Part shown: positions 20,416 through 32,677 of the stretch, in pieces
Layout: each line of letters starts with the position of its first letter
How positions within the stretch are numbered: position 1 is the stretch's first letter
Source: Vigna angularis
Lineage: Eukaryota > Streptophyta > Magnoliopsida > Fabales > Fabaceae
Reading direction: 5' to 3'
DNA length: 64,000 bases
NCBI RefSeq assembly: GCF_016808095.1
Contig: NC_068979.1
Location: forward strand, 10,935,001-10,999,000
The notes under the pieces: generated by a model
Databases searched by the model: none
Seen by the model: the letters and a program-made list of their open reading frames with translations, nothing else
What the model was told of the DNA's origin: nothing
Made by a program: the position numbers and the translations under genes

Positions 20416-22169
20416 AACTGCAAAATAAGGTAGAGTTCAAGAAGATAAATGCGTTTAGATTCATGAGTAAATTCATCATTAGCTTACATCATGATGTACC
20501 AAATGCTTTCAATGGTATGCACACAACCCACACGTTCAAAACATATCAAAGAAAAGCCCTGATCAGTGAAGAAATGAAGCCAAAGCAGCAAAACCACAAA
20601 AATTCTGGTTGCTGTCAGAGGTGGTCACGCCGGGCGCCGCACAAGTTAGTAGGCGCCGGGCGTGACAGCATGTTATGCAGATTCAAGCTTTTTGGCTTCT
20701 CAGCTGCTGGCTCAGTTTGAGTGTATGAGATTGAGTTTAAATGATGTAATGATGCATAATTCAGGGAAAACAAATCATCAAAAGCCAAGGCACAAGCAAA
20801 ACACAATGAATCAACACACTTTTGCCACTTTAATAAAGGTCAAACACAGATATAATCACAACTCAGTCAAAAATTCAACAAAAACAACAATGAAACAAAA
20901 CACAAAAGCTGCAGGACACACAAAAATGAACATCAAAGCTGGGCAGGGAAAGTCGCGCCCGGCGCCGCACAGCCTGCAGGCGCCTGGCGCGACATGCAGA
21001 ATTGGGGAAAACCCAGATTCTGCATTCCAGCCACTGTGATTGTGTGTGTGTGTTCGAATCTGACAATGAAAGCAAGAATTTGAGTCCTAACCAGCAGCTA
21101 TCACAAATAACACTCAAATTGAACTGAAATTAAACTACCCTAGGTCAAAATCAAAACTTCTAAATGCTAAACAACCAAGATTAGGCATTGCGAAAATTAT
21201 GGCCATAGTAAAGAGTGAACAACCTACTTGATATGCAGAGAAGATGATTAACTAGATTTTGAGACTTTTGAATTTGGGGAGTGCTTGGATTGAGATGGCC
21301 CGAGAGATGAGCAATGGGTGCAGCAGAGTGAGTGTGGTGGTGGAGAGTGAAGAAGTAGATGAGGCCGTGAAGTGGGGAAGGATTAGAAGGAGTGATAGTG
21401 TGTGTGAGGAGTTTAGGAACTGAGAGGAGTGTTAGGGTGAGTGTGGGGTTAAAAGAATTTGATGGGCCAAGCCCACTGTAAACTCAGACTTAAATGAAAA
21501 AAATCTGCTGCAGAAGTCGCGCCGGGCGCCTGCTAGGTCATGCGGCGCCGGGCGTGGGATCGTGACCCAGCCAGATGCTGAATCAGAGAAGGGATGGTCA
21601 GGCTGGACGATCTGGCGCCAGGCGCCCTCTAGTGTAGGAGGCGCCGGGCGTGCGTTTCTGCAGATTATGCAGAAACTGATTTCCAAGCTACCTAACTCGG
21701 GTTTTTGTGAATTTGAACTTCAAATCACTTGAGATGCTCCAGAATCTTAAATTATTATTAAACAAACTTGTTCAAAACCCAAGGAATTGAATTTGAGCAT
21801 TCAAGTTGCAAATTGAAGTCATTCTTTCAAAACTTTACAATTCCACAAGTTAGGCAACATTTTTGGCTAATGGCTTGAGTAAGGTAATTTGAAATCAAGT
21901 AAAAACAGCCCAGAAAATAGCCAAAACAGTTTCACATCTTCTATTCACATCAATTCACTATAGCCTTCACATATTTAACAATCAACTCTACAAATCACCT
22001 TGGTTGTTCTTCACCCAAGCATGGTTTAAAACAAAGACAACACACTACACATTAAAACATACAATCAAACAACACTCAACAATTAAAAACAAACAAGAGA
22101 AAAGGTTAGAAAGCTGGGTTGCCTCCCAGTAAGCGCTTGTTTAACGTCATTAGCTTGACACCATTAAGC
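20416..22169 (-). other. Spacer between gag-pol and the env-position ORF, with GC hairpins
   Basis: Non-coding. Four inverted repeats have stems built from CGCCCGGCGCC or CGCCGGGCGCC and GGCGCC cores with short loops. They lie at about 20628-20667, 20951-20992, 21516-21559 and 21610-21652. The same type of pair occurs in the LTRs. The rest is A-rich and shows no frame of interest. Confidence 0.65.
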
Positions 22170-25100
22170 TCAAGGGTCAGAGAGGTGGATGATTGTGGTG
22201 AGACGTTGGATCTCACCACCCATGTAATGTTTCAATCTCTGCCCATTAACCACCCAACTTCTTGCTGGATCATCTGAAGTAGGGTCAACCAATTCGATTG
22301 CTCCATGAGGTTTTACCTCCTTGATGGTGAAGGGTCCGGACCACTTTGACTTCAACTTTCCTTGAAAGATCTTGAATCTAGAATTGAAAAGGAGAACTTG
22401 TTGGCCAGGTTGAAACTCTCTCTTTAAGAGCTTTTTGTCATGATATAACTTGACCTTCTCTTTGTAATTCTTGGAGTTATCATAAGCTGTCAATCTCATT
22501 TCTTCCAACTCCTGTAATTGCAGCTTCCTCCTTTCTGCAGACAAGGTAGAGTCAAAGTTCAAAAACTTCAGGGCCCAATAAGCTTTATGTTCCATCTCCA
22601 CCGGTAAATGACAAGATTTGCCATAGACTAGTTGAAAGGGAGTCATCCCAACAGGTGTTTTCATTGCAGTCCTGTAAGCCCACAGAGCATCATCCAGCTT
22701 TAATGACCAATCCTTCCTTGAAGAAGAAACAGTTTTCTCAAGAATCCTTTTGATTTCTCTATTTGATACTTCTGCTTGCCCATTGGTTTGAGGATGATAT
22801 GGGGAAGCAACTTTATGTTTCACCTCATAGTGTTTTAGTATCTTTTCAAGCTGATAGTTGCAGAAATGTGATCCTCCATCGCTGATAAGAATTCTTGGCA
22901 CCCCAAATCTTGAGAATATATTTTTCCTCAAGAATTTAATCACAGTGGTTGCATCATTCTTCTGACATGCTACTGCTTCCACCCATTTGCTGACATAGTC
23001 TACTGCAACCAGAATATACTCATTAGTATAGGATGAAGGTAGGGGACCGACAAAATCAATACCCCAACAATCAAAAACCTCAACTTCCAGGATGCTTTGT
23101 AGTGGCATTTCATGCCTTCTTGAGATAGTGCCCACTCTTTGACATTTATCACAACGTTTGGCGTGGGCATAAGCATCCTTGAATATAGTAGGCCAGTAAA
23201 ATCCAGATTGGAGGATTTTGGCAGCTGTTCTTTCACCATTGAAGTGTCCTCCATAAGGTGAGTTATGGCAATGCCACAAGATTCCTCCTGATTCTTCTTC
23301 AGTAACACACCGCCTCAAGAGATTGTCTGCTCCTAGTTTGAACAAATAGGGGTCATCCCAAACAAACTGCTTAGCATCATTTAAGAATTTCTTCTTTTGT
23401 TGCCATGAAAGATCATCTGGAAGGATTCCCGCAGCTTTGAAATTAGCTATGTCAGCAAACCAGGGCCTTTGTTGGACCATCATCAAGTTTTCATCGTAAA
23501 ACTCTTCACGGATTTCTCTTTCTTTAGTTGTAATTTCATCATTGACAAGTCTTGAGAGATGATCAGCAATGACATTTTCGCTTCCTTTCTTATCCCTGAT
23601 CTCCAAATCAAATTCTTGCAACATAAGAACCCATCTTATCAATCTTGGTTTGGAATCAGGCTTGGTAAGCAAATACTTGATAGCAGCATGATCAGTGTAA
23701 ATAATCACCTTTGATCCAATGAGATAGGGTCTGAACTTCTCTAAAGCATACACTATTGCCAAGAATTCTTTCTCAGTTGTGGCATAGTTCAATTGAGCTC
23801 CATTCAATACCTTGCTGGCATAGTAAATACTGTGAAACATCTTTCCTCTTCTTTGGCCTAGGACAGCACCTATGGCATAATCACTGGCGTCACACATCAA
23901 CTCAAATTCTTGTTCCCAATTTGGACCAATTATCACCGGTGCAGAAATTAACTTGTCCTTGAGAACCTTAAATGCATTTAGACACTCTTTATCCAACACA
24001 AAAGGAGTGTCTTTTACTAAGAGGCTGCAGAGTGGCTTGGCAATCTTGGATAAATCTTTGATGAATCTTCTATAAAAACCGGCATGACCAAGAAAGCTTC
24101 TGATTCCTTTCACATTTGTTGGTGGTGGCAGTTTTTCAATAACTTCCACTTTAGCTTTGTCAACTTCAATTCCTCTAGAAGAAATCTTATGACCTAGAAC
24201 AATACCTTCAGTAACCATGAAATGGCATTTTTCCCAATTGAGAATAAGGTTTGTTTGAATGCATCTTTCAAGCACAATCTCCAGGTTTGATAAGCACAAG
24301 TCAAATGAGCTACCAAACACTGAAAAGTCATCCATAAATACTTCAATGCATTTTTCCACTAGGTCAGCAAAAATGGCTTGCATACATCTCTGAAACGTTG
24401 CCGGTGCATTGCATAATCCAAAAGGCATCTTCCTATAAGCGAAAACACCAAAAGGAAAAGTAAAAGCAGTCTTTTCTTGGTCTTTAGGATCCACCACAAT
24501 TTGGTTATAACCAGAATAACCATCCAAGAAGCAATAGAAAGCTTGACCAGCTAATCTTTCTAACATCTGATCCATGAAAGGAAGGGGAAAATGATCCTTC
24601 CTTGTAGCCTTGTTCAACTTTCTATAGTCAATGCACATCCTCCACCCAGTTACTGTTCTCGTGGGTATGAGCTCATTTTTATCATTACACACTACGGTCA
24701 TACCACCTTTCTTTGGCACTACCTGTACTGGACTCACCCATGTGCTATCAGATATAGGATATATGATTCCAGCTTCTAGCAATTTCAGAACCTCTTTTCT
24801 TACTTCTTCTTTCATTACAGGGTTCAATCTCCTCTGTGGTTGAGCTACTGGTTTGAAATCCTCCTCCATGAATATCTTGTGCATGCAATAAGAAGGACTT
24901 ATTCCTTTTAGATCAGATATTGACCACCCGATGGCTCCCTTATTGGCTTTGAGAACTTCAATTAATTTCTCCTCTTCTGCAGGAGATAAAGAATTGCTGA
25001 TGATGACTGGTTTGCTACCCGCTTCTTCTAGAAACACATACTTCAAATGAGGGGGTAACATTTTCAACTCAAGTTTGCCATCTTTGACTTTTTCCTTGGA

Positions 25101-27590
25101 ATTTATATCTTCCATCTTTGCTTCATGAGGGGGAATTTCCTTCAGAATATCCAAGTTAGTCAGGCATTCGTCAATCAATTTTTCTTCTTCTTCATTAAGA
25201 GCTTCACAAGCATCAATAAGTGTCTTCTCCAGAGGGGATGAAACATATGCTATTTTCTCATTATTTGAACATACCTCATCCAGAACATCAACTTGAAAAC
25301 ATGCTTCATCGTCATTGGGGTGAGACATAGCTTCAAAAACGTTGAAATTCACTTCTTCATCCTGTACTCTCACCTTGAGTTTGCCATTGTCTACATCAAT
25401 TAGAACTCTTGCAGTCTTCATGAATGGTCTACCCAGAATGAGAGGAACCTCAGTATCCTCCTCCATCTCCATTATTACAAAGTCCACTGGAAAGACAAAT
25501 TTGTCAACTTTAACAAGCACATCTTCCACCACCCCATGAGGGTATTTAATAGATCTGTCTGCTAATTGTAAAGTCATCCTTGTAGGTTTCAAATCTAACT
25601 CTCCAATCTTTCTGAACATAGAGAGGGGCATTAGATTGATGCTTGCTCCCAAATCAATCAGAGCTTTCCCAATAGCTAGATTCCCTATAGTGCAAGGGAT
25701 AGTAAAACTGCCCGGATCTTTGAATTTTGGTGGGAGAAGCTTTTGGATGATAGCACTACAGTTGCCTTGTACTTCAATGGTCTCTGCTTCAATATACTTT
25801 TTCTTCTTCGTGAGTAAATCCTTCATGAAGCGAGAATAAGCTGGAATCTGTTGAAGAGCTTCAGAGAAGGGAATCTTTATTTCCAGCTTCTTGAATATAT
25901 CTAAGAATCGCTCAAATTGCTTCTCCTTCTCTTTTCTTGTATACACCTTTGGATATGGCAGGTGTTTCACTATTTCTTTTTCTTTTTGAGGTATTTCTTT
26001 TTCTTGTCTTTTATTAGTCTCTTCTTCTTTTCTAACATCTTCTTCTTCACTTTCTCTTTCTTTTTGATTTTCTTCCTCTATCTGGTTCTTTTCTTCTCTT
26101 CTTGTACTTTCTTTCTCAGTTATTCTTATTTCCTTCCCGCTTCTGGTGGTTATAGCTTTGCATTCTTCCTTTGGATTTGTTTGAGTATTAGCAGAGAATT
26201 GACCACCTTGTTGATTTGCCAATTGCTTGGCCAACTGACCTACTTGCACTTCTAAATTTTTGATTGAAGCGTCAGTGTTTTTCTGATTTTGGATGGATTG
26301 TTGTATAAACATCTGCAAAGCATCCTCTAATTTTGCTGTTCGGTCATTTTGAGATGCATACTGTTGCCCAGGTTGATAGGAATTTCTACTACCTGAAGCT
26401 CCCTGTGCTTGTCTCCATCCTTGATTTGCAGGATTAGGAAAAGAATTGTTGAAGAAATTTTGACGTCCTTGGTTCCCCATATAGTTGACTTCTTCAGATT
26501 GGGAACTACCAGGAACTTGACAATGACCATTAGGATGGTCATCTCCACAGAAATCACATCTCATGACCTGATGATGTGGTTGTGACTGAGCTTGCAGTGC
26601 TTGTAACTGCTGAGGTAACTTAGCCATGCTTTGAGTTAACAGCTCCATTTGTTGAGAAAGAAGCTTGTTTTGAGCAAGTAGTGCATCTTGAGCACTAAGT
26701 TCATACACCCCTCTCCTCTGTGCTGGAATCCTCCCATGTTGGCTTCTCATGTCGGTAGAAGCCATATTTTCTATGACAGCAATGGCTTCATCAGCAGTCT
26801 TGAAAAGTACTGAACCACCAAAAGATGCGTCTAGTATCATCTTAGTATGAGGTTGCAAACCATTACAGAAAGTTTGCACTTGCATTTCTAGACTGAATCC
26901 ATGGCTGGGACACTTTCTCAATAAAGACTTGAATCTTTCCCAGGCTTCACATAGTGGTTCCTCTACTCCTTGTACGAAGGTAGCAATGGCAGCCTTCACC
27001 TCTGTGCTCTTTGATGGTGGAAAGAAGCGTGCTAGAAATTTGTATTCCACATCCTCCCAGCTTGTAAGACTTTGATTAGGCTGCGATTGGAGCCAAGCCT
27101 TTGCTTTGCCATTCAAAGAAAATGGGAAGAGTCTCATGTACAATGCTTCTTCATCCTCCCCTTGTACACCCATAGTACCACATAACTCATAGAAGGTGAT
27201 CAAGTGCGCATGAGGGTCTTCATTGTCCAGGCCAGAAAATTGGTTTGAACTGATGAGCTGGAGTAGAGCAGGCTTCATTTCTGCCAGCTTGTCACTCATA
27301 GTGGGCCTCACAATGCTTGAGAAATTCCTCGGGCTTGTGTAGGTTATTGAGTCCCCTATGGTTCTCCTTGGAGGTGGTCCTGCGCCAGCCATCCCGTTCA
27401 CAGAAGAAGAATCAAAAGATTCTATTTCTTGATTGTTGAAAGAAGATGAAGATTGCGGGGCAGCTTGTTGACTTAGAGCTCGCTGTCTCCTGGTGTCACT
27501 ATTGTTTCTACGAGCTGTTTTCTCGATCTCAGGATCCACATGGAGTGGTTCAGATGACACAGTCCTCCTTGTACGAATGTTTCCCTGCAT
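22170..27590 (-). CDS. Intact gag-pol polyprotein of LTR-RT3 (Athila)
   Basis: A single frame of 1806 residues starts at 27590 and has no internal stop. Domains in order: Gag core (about 85-270); zinc knuckle [13 protein letters not shown] (about 345-357); retropepsin-like protease with ALIDLGAS (about 641); reverse transcriptase with [21 protein letters not shown] and the active-site FMDDF (about 1084); RNase H with [13 protein letters not shown] (about 1231); integrase zinc finger ending CDKCQR (about 1480); integrase core with [15 protein letters not shown] (about 1570) and [10 protein letters not shown] Lys/Glu-rich coiled stretch lies between Gag and protease. Gag and Pol share one frame, so no frameshift is needed. 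All catalytic motifs look intact. Products would form cytoplasmic particles, copy the element RNA and integrate the DNA. Confidence 0.95.
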   Translation of the reverse strand: MQGNIRTRRTVSSEPLHVDPEIEKTARRNNSDTRRQRALSQQAAPQSSSSFNNQEIESFDSSSVNGMAGAGPPPRRTIGDSITYTSPRNFSSIVRPTMSDKLAEMKPALLQLISSNQFSGLDNEDPHAHLITFYELCGTMGVQGEDEEALYMRLFPFSLNGKAKAWLQSQPNQSLTSWEDVEYKFLARFFPPSKSTEVKAAIATFVQGVEEPLCEAWERFKSLLRKCPSHGFSLEMQVQTFCNGLQPHTKMILDASFGGSVLFKTADEAIAVIENMASTDMRSQHGRIPAQRRGVYELSAQDALLAQNKLLSQQMELLTQSMAKLPQQLQALQAQSQPHHQVMRCDFCGDDHPNGHCQVPGSSQSEEVNYMGNQGRQNFFNNSFPNPANQGWRQAQGASGSRNSYQPGQQYASQNDRTAKLEDALQMFIQQSIQNQKNTDASIKNLEVQVGQLAKQLANQQGGQFSANTQTNPKEECKAITTRSGKEIRITEKESTRREEKNQIEEENQKERESEEEDVRKEEETNKRQEKEIPQKEKEIVKHLPYPKVYTRKEKEKQFERFLDIFKKLEIKIPFSEALQQIPAYSRFMKDLLTKKKKYIEAETIEVQGNCSAIIQKLLPPKFKDPGSFTIPCTIGNLAIGKALIDLGASINLMPLSMFRKIGELDLKPTRMTLQLADRSIKYPHGVVEDVLVKVDKFVFPVDFVIMEMEEDTEVPLILGRPFMKTARVLIDVDNGKLKVRVQDEEVNFNVFEAMSHPNDDEACFQVDVLDEVCSNNEKIAYVSSPLEKTLIDACEALNEEEEKLIDECLTNLDILKEIPPHEAKMEDINSKEKVKDGKLELKMLPPHLKYVFLEEAGSKPVIISNSLSPAEEEKLIEVLKANKGAIGWSISDLKGISPSYCMHKIFMEEDFKPVAQPQRRLNPVMKEEVRKEVLKLLEAGIIYPISDSTWVSPVQVVPKKGGMTVVCNDKNELIPTRTVTGWRMCIDYRKLNKATRKDHFPLPFMDQMLERLAGQAFYCFLDGYSGYNQIVVDPKDQEKTAFTFPFGVFAYRKMPFGLCNAPATFQRCMQAIFADLVEKCIEVFMDDFSVFGSSFDLCLSNLEIVLERCIQTNLILNWEKCHFMVTEGIVLGHKISSRGIEVDKAKVEVIEKLPPPTNVKGIRSFLGHAGFYRRFIKDLSKIAKPLCSLLVKDTPFVLDKECLNAFKVLKDKLISAPVIIGPNWEQEFELMCDASDYAIGAVLGQRRGKMFHSIYYASKVLNGAQLNYATTEKEFLAIVYALEKFRPYLIGSKVIIYTDHAAIKYLLTKPDSKPRLIRWVLMLQEFDLEIRDKKGSENVIADHLSRLVNDEITTKEREIREEFYDENLMMVQQRPWFADIANFKAAGILPDDLSWQQKKKFLNDAKQFVWDDPYLFKLGADNLLRRCVTEEESGGILWHCHNSPYGGHFNGERTAAKILQSGFYWPTIFKDAYAHAKRCDKCQRVGTISRRHEMPLQSILEVEVFDCWGIDFVGPLPSSYTNEYILVAVDYVSKWVEAVACQKNDATTVIKFLRKNIFSRFGVPRILISDGGSHFCNYQLEKILKHYEVKHKVASPYHPQTNGQAEVSNREIKRILEKTVSSSRKDWSLKLDDALWAYRTAMKTPVGMTPFQLVYGKSCHLPVEMEHKAYWALKFLNFDSTLSAERRKLQLQELEEMRLTAYDNSKNYKEKVKLYHDKKLLKREFQPGQQVLLFNSRFKIFQGKLKSKWSGPFTIKEVKPHGAIELVDPTSDDPARSWVVNGQRLKHYMGGEIQRLTTIIHLSDP

Positions 27591-27730
27591 ACACTAGAAA
27601 ACAACCAAACTCGTGCCACAAGTCAGCCCAAAAATAAAGATAATAATTACAAAAAATTAGAAAATTATACACAAAAAAGATAAAGTCTAAATCGGTTAAA
27701 GATCACACAAAAGTCTAGTTTTAACACGGG

Positions 27731-27748
27731 TCCCCGGCAACGGCGCCA
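27731..27748 (-). promoter_or_regulatory. Primer-binding site of LTR-RT3
   Basis: On the minus strand this reads TGGCGCCGTTGCCGGGGA, six bases after the 5' LTR end CTCAACA. It matches the site of LTR-RT1 except at one base. Confidence 0.8.
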
Positions 27749-27754
27749 AAAACT

Positions 27755-29001
27755 TGTTGAGACTTCGGCAAGTGTACCAAATCGTTCAAGTAATAAACCG
27801 GTAAGACCGGATATCGTTTCCCAAGAGACTCGTGTCCTAAACAATCGTATAATATCTAACTAATTTAGACTAAAGAATGATTCCATGTTTTTTTGGGATT
27901 TTCATGCAATTAAATTAAAGATAATGCAAGAATGATAAAAGTTGATCTTTGATAACTTAAACGCTAGAAATGCGAGTGATTAGAAATGGTATGAAATGGT
28001 ATTATTGGGGATATGATCTCATCTACTTCACTTTTGTGCAACAATTCACTTTCTTTCCATTAATTAACCAAAGTCAATCAACTAAATTACTCCAACCCAA
28101 TCCCTTGGTAGAAAGAGCCTAGACTTACTTCTTAAACTCTAATTCCTTAGAAACTTTAACAAGTTCATCCGCTTTAGGAGTTGAGATTTAAGACAACCAA
28201 AGGTCCAAGTTCTATCCCTAGATACAATTTCCCTTAGGTATTTAATCCAATTCCAGATTTACACAACATTTCCCAATATCAAGCAAACCCTAGAATCATG
28301 CAATGGTGGAACACAACATCACAAGCTTTAAGAGAAGGAATTAAACACTAGAAATCAATGGAATAGACATATAATCAATCAATTCAACTGTAATTAGCAC
28401 AAAAGATCCGTGATTACATCAATCCCCAACAATAATGAAACTAGCTCTCCATTGTCATGGAGAGCTTGATCTTACAAATTGATGAAATGGAAGAAGTGAG
28501 AAGACCCAAGGTGGAAGGAGAAGTGTTTCCACAGCTCCAAGATCGCCTCCAGCTACTCTAAGGTGTAGAAATCACGTCTGGGCTGCCAAAGATACCCACC
28601 CCTTCGCGTTCCAGAACTAAATAAGCTGTTTCTGCCACATCAGTAAAGGTGGCGCCCGGCGGCCCGACAGACAGGCGCCAGGCGCGCTCTCGGTCAGCAT
28701 TGTCACGCCCGGCGCCGCCTAGGTCAGTAGGCGCCAGGCGTGACTCTCTGCAGCAGCCTGGGTTCTTCCTCTTTTCAGCTACTCTTCTCTCATTTCTTGG
28801 GTTTTGGTAATGTTCTTTGGTGGGTAGCTTCTCCCAGCTTCTTTGAATGGGGATTAGCCATCAAAAAGGGCTAATTACAACTAATGATGTGATCACATAC
28901 AAATAACAAGAAAATGAGTTAAACAAGACTAGAAGTAAAGGAAGAGTTGACAATTTCCATCAATTTGATGTTGGATAATGAAGTAAAATTGGTCATTATC
29001 A
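27755..29001 (-). repeat. 5' LTR of LTR-RT3
   Basis: Same length and sequence as the other LTR apart from two C/T differences noticed by eye. The primer-binding site lies just inside it at 27731-27748. Confidence 0.9.
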
Positions 29002-29720
29002 AGGTGGCTATGGCCGACCTCGACCCAAGAACGAACACCGAGGATCGATTGGAGCCCCTCGGGAAGACGCAACCGGTATTGATTGGGAAGGACATCTCCC
29101 AGATCACCACGATGGCCCGGGGACTGGAACTCGAGGTAGAGCAAGAGATTTGGTCTGTCTTGTGGAAAAATCGTGACTTGTTCGCGTGGACAGCCGCAGA
29201 TATGCCAAGGATCCACCCTTCGGTCACGTCCCATAAGTTGGCGTTGTTTAGGGAAGCGCGTCCGGTGGCATAGAAGAAACGGCGGATGAGTGAGGAGAAG
29301 AGAAGAGCTATGGAAGGAAGCCGGTTCAGAGAAGTTACGTATACCACTTGGCTTGCCAATGTGGTGATGGTGAAGGCCAATGGTAAATGCGCATGTGCAT
29401 TGATTACGCCGACCTGAATAAGGCTTGCTCGAAGGATTCTCATCCTTTGCCGAGCATAGACGCCTTGGTGGACGGTGTCTCCGGTCATCGGATGTTAAGC
29501 TTCTTAGACGCTTACTCGGGGTACAACCAGATACCCATGTACGAGCTTGATCGAGAGAAGACGACATTCATCACCGAGAAAGCAAACTTCTTTTATGAAG
29601 TAATGCCCTTCGGCTTGAAGAACACCGGGGCCACGTATCAGCGCTTGATGGATAGAATCTTCGAGAAGAAGATCGACCGGTGCATGGACGTCTATGTCGA
29701 CGACATGGTCGTCCGTTGAA
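29002..29720 (+). pseudogene. Reverse transcriptase region of LTR-RT2 (Tat), broken
   Basis: The frame after LTR-RT3 reads VAMADLDPR and GLELEVEQEIWSVLW and stops at TAG 29271. The palm domain, 29387-29719, holds MCIDYADLNKAC, FLDAYSGYNQI, MPFGLKNTGATYQR and the active site YVDDMVV, and ends at TGA 29717. The stops and frame changes rule out a working enzyme. Confidence 0.85.
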
Positions 29721-29739
29721 TAGACGGACAAAGTCATGT

Positions 29740-30750
29740 AAAAGACTTGGAAGAGGTGTTCCGACAAGTCAGAAGGTTTGGGATGCGGTCAAATCCGGCC
29801 AAATGCACGTTTGGGGTGGCTGTCGGGGTATTGAAACCAACTCTGACAAATGCGAGGCCGTGTTACAGGTGCAAAGCTCGACCACCCTTAAGGAGATCCA
29901 AAGGCTGATCGGCCATTGACCGCTTTATCACGGTTCATCCCAAAGCTGGCCGAAAGAGTCAAACCAGTGCTTCGGAAGATGAAGAAAGGACCCGCCGTCG
30001 AATGGGATACCGAGTGCGAGCGGGCATTTCAGGACGTTAAAACCATCCTGATGAACCCACCGGTGATGAACCGTCCTACGGCAGGCGAAGATTTACAGAT
30101 CTTTTTGGGCGTGTCGGAATCAGCAATCAGTGCAGTGTTGGTGCAAGAACGGCCCGAGCCCAAGCTCGTGTACTTTATCAGCCGAACACTTCAGGATGCC
30201 GAGTCCTGGTATCAGCAGGTGGAAAAGGTCGCTTTAGCCTTGCTAAACGCATCAAGAAGGCTCCGACCATACTTCCAGAGCCACCAAGTGGTCGTCAGGA
30301 CGGACTACCCAATCTCCAAAATTTTGAGGAAACTGGACCTAGCGGGACGAATGGTTGCATGGGCCGTAGAATATGAAACCCTGGTAGCCGGCCTGGAATT
30401 GGCAAGAGACATGGGGACTCAGAAGGTAGTATGCCGGACGGATTTCCAATTAGTTGTGGGTCAAATGAATGACGATTTTCAAGTAAAAGAAGGGCAGCTG
30501 CTTCGGTATTTCCACCGAGCAACAGCCCTGGCTAAATTGTTCGACAAGATCGAAATCCGGCACATCTCCCGTGAAGATAATTCCAAAGCGGACATGCTGT
30601 CGAAGCTGAGTTCGGGAAAAGAGAAGGGACAGTTGACGACAATCATACGCCAAGTATTGTTACAGTCGTCGGTCGAATGCCTGACGGTGTCAAATGTTGG
30701 AGATGGAGATTGGCGATCAGAGATCCGAAAGTTGATAACCCAATAGGACG
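29740..30750 (+). pseudogene. RNase H and second RNase H region of LTR-RT2, with an in-frame deletion
   Basis: 29916-30746 is open and contains the end of the connection domain and first RNase H (LQIFLGVSESAISAVLVQE, LVYFISRTL). At WAVE it passes directly to YETLVAGLELARDMGTQ and then FDKIEIRHISREDN, which belong to the archaeal-like second RNase H of Tat elements. The start of that second domain, including its first catalytic Asp region, is missing with the frame kept. The last codons end at TAG 30744. Confidence 0.75.
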
Positions 30751-30759
30751 CCGGACAAT

Positions 30760-31935
30760 CCATCAAAGACGGACGCAAAGAAGATTGCTCGGTACCTTTT
30801 GGTGGGAGACGACCTATACCGAAGAGGATTCTCCACCCCCTTCTTAAGTGCCTCGGAAAAGGAGAGGCAGAATACGTCATGGACGAGCTCTACAACGAAA
30901 TTTGTGATTTCCACATTGGTCGTCAGACTTTAAAGGCCCGGATACTAAGGGCTGGGTACTACTGGCCAGCCATGGAAGAAGACGCTAAGATATTCGTTCA
31001 GAAGTGCATCAGCTGCCAGGCCCACGCCAACAACACCCATGCACCGCCCCACAACCTGCATGCGATAACCTCACCCTGGCCGTTCGCATAGTGGGGTATA
31101 GATATTGTTGGGCCATTCCCAATTGGCCAGGCACAAAAGAAGTTCCTCCTCGTGGCAGTGGACTATTTCACCAAGTGGGTAGAGGCTTAACCCTTGGCAA
31201 CCATAACGACAGCGCAAGTTCAAAAATTCTACAGGAAATTCGTGTGTCGGTTCGGCCTTCGTTGAATGATCATCACCGACAACGATCGACAGTTCGTCGA
31301 TAGAAATTTGGCCGAATTTTACAAGAATTTAGGAATTAAGCACGTCACCAGTTCGGTGGAACACCCACAAACGAACGGCCAGGTGGAGGCCATGAACAAG
31401 ACCGTGGTGGGCGAGCTGAAGAAACGGTTTGGTGAGAGGAAAGGAGCCTGGGTTGACGAGTTGCCAGAGGTATTGTCGGCCTACCGGTGCACACCGCATG
31501 GAACGAACGGCGAGACCCCTTTCAATCTAACCTACGGCACTGACGCCATGTTACCGGTCTAACTAGGGGAACCCTCATTACGACGCCGGATAGAAGACCT
31601 TCAACTAAACGACAAAGAGCTGCGAGTGGAACTTGATTCCTTGGAAGAATGAAGGGATCGGGCGACATTAAGAGCCGAAGCATGCAAACGCATGGTGGAG
31701 AGAAAGCATAACTCCAAGGTCCGACCGAGGAACTTCCAAGAAGGCGATTTGGTGTGGAGGAAGACCAGAGAAGCTCGCCGGGGGACCACTCATGGTAAAC
31801 TTGCAGCCAAGTGGGAGAGACCTTTCCGGGTGACAGAGGCACTAGGAAACGGGGCCTACAGACTACAACATGCAGACGGACGACCAGTTCCAAACACTTG
31901 GAATGCCACACATTTGAAATTTTATTTCAATTGAA
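30760..31935 (+). pseudogene. Integrase region of LTR-RT2, broken by stops
   Basis: 30879-31091 carries the zinc-finger part (DFHIG, AGYYWPAMEEDA, CISCQAHA) and ends in TAG where the core domain should begin WGIDIVGPF. Core pieces follow in changing frames: VAVDYFTKWVEA, then IITDN and SSVEHPQTNGQVEAMNKTVV (31266-31562). The C-terminal part, with WRKTREARR and WERPFRVTEAL, lies at 31692-31934 and ends at TGA. Several breaks are single-base changes that turn Gln codons into stops. Confidence 0.82.
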
Positions 31936-32039
31936 TAGTTATTCCTAATTGTATGTTTTATTTTCAATGATTAATACAATGACAGGGTGTCTGTCTCTTT
32001 TGACAAAATTCTACGATAGTCATTTCTAAAAGATGAACA

Positions 32040-32320
32040 GAGAGCCTGGGAACCACTGTCAACTTGGCCGGGCGGTGAACGGAGAGTTCTTCCCGAAGAA
32101 CCACTGCCGCCTGAACCTTTGTAAAAGCCCAAGTTGATGAACGAAGAGTTTCCCTAGGAACCACTGTCAACTTGGTTGGGCGGTGAACGGAGAGTTCTTC
32201 CCGAAGAACCACTGCCGCTCGAACCTTTGTATCAGCGCCAAGTTGATGAACGGAGAGTTCCCCTGGGAACCACTGTCAACTTGGCCGGGTGGTGAACAGA
32301 GAGTTCTTCCCCAAGAGCCA
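32040..32320 (+). repeat. Tandem repeat of about 108 bp in the 3' region of LTR-RT2
   Basis: About 2.6 units; the phrase GGAACCACTGTCAACTTGG starts near 32049, 32157 and 32266. Each unit also contains GAACGGAGAGTTCTTCCC. It lies just after integrase, in the hypervariable 3' region where Tat/Ogre elements often have tandem repeats. Confidence 0.82.
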
Positions 32321-32677
32321 ATAAAAACGCAAAATAAATGCTAATAAATCGCAAGAACAAAGTCAAAACGACCGGTAAAACATTGAAGAAAGCAAATTGT
32401 ATTGATAAGTAAGTGGTATACAATAAACCGCTGAAAAGGTCGGCTGTGGGACGCCCCAGCCAACACCTAAACAAATCAAGATGTTGGGCGGCCGGCCACA
32501 CAAATACGTACATCAAAAAATCTTAACAAAAAAAAAAACCCCTAACTACAAACAGGGTCACTCGGCGTCACCACCCGCCTTGGTGTCATCGGCCGCCTTG
32601 GTGTCATCGACCGCCTCATCATCCACGACCTCAACCCTTGGATTGCCGATCCCAACGCTTGAAGGTTCTTCCATCCC

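Larger units (their letters stand above)
16685..29001 (-). mobile_element. LTR-RT3: complete young Athila-type Ty3/Gypsy retrotransposon
   Basis: The two LTRs are 1247 bp each (16685-17931 and 27755-29001). By eye they differ only at 17574/28644 and 17595/28665. In the sense direction (minus) the order is 5' LTR, primer-binding site, one unbroken gag-pol frame, an env-position ORF, polypurine tract and 3' LTR. The target site is AGGTG after the element and AGGTA before it, with CT between AGGTA and the LTR. It sits inside the Tat pol of LTR-RT2 and is the youngest datable layer. It appears capable of autonomous movement. Confidence 0.92.

Noticed and set aside
28919..29567. Minus-strand frames of 189 and 212 codons across the LTR-RT3 border
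   Set aside because: They are shadows of the Tat reverse transcriptase on the + strand joined to LTR sequence.
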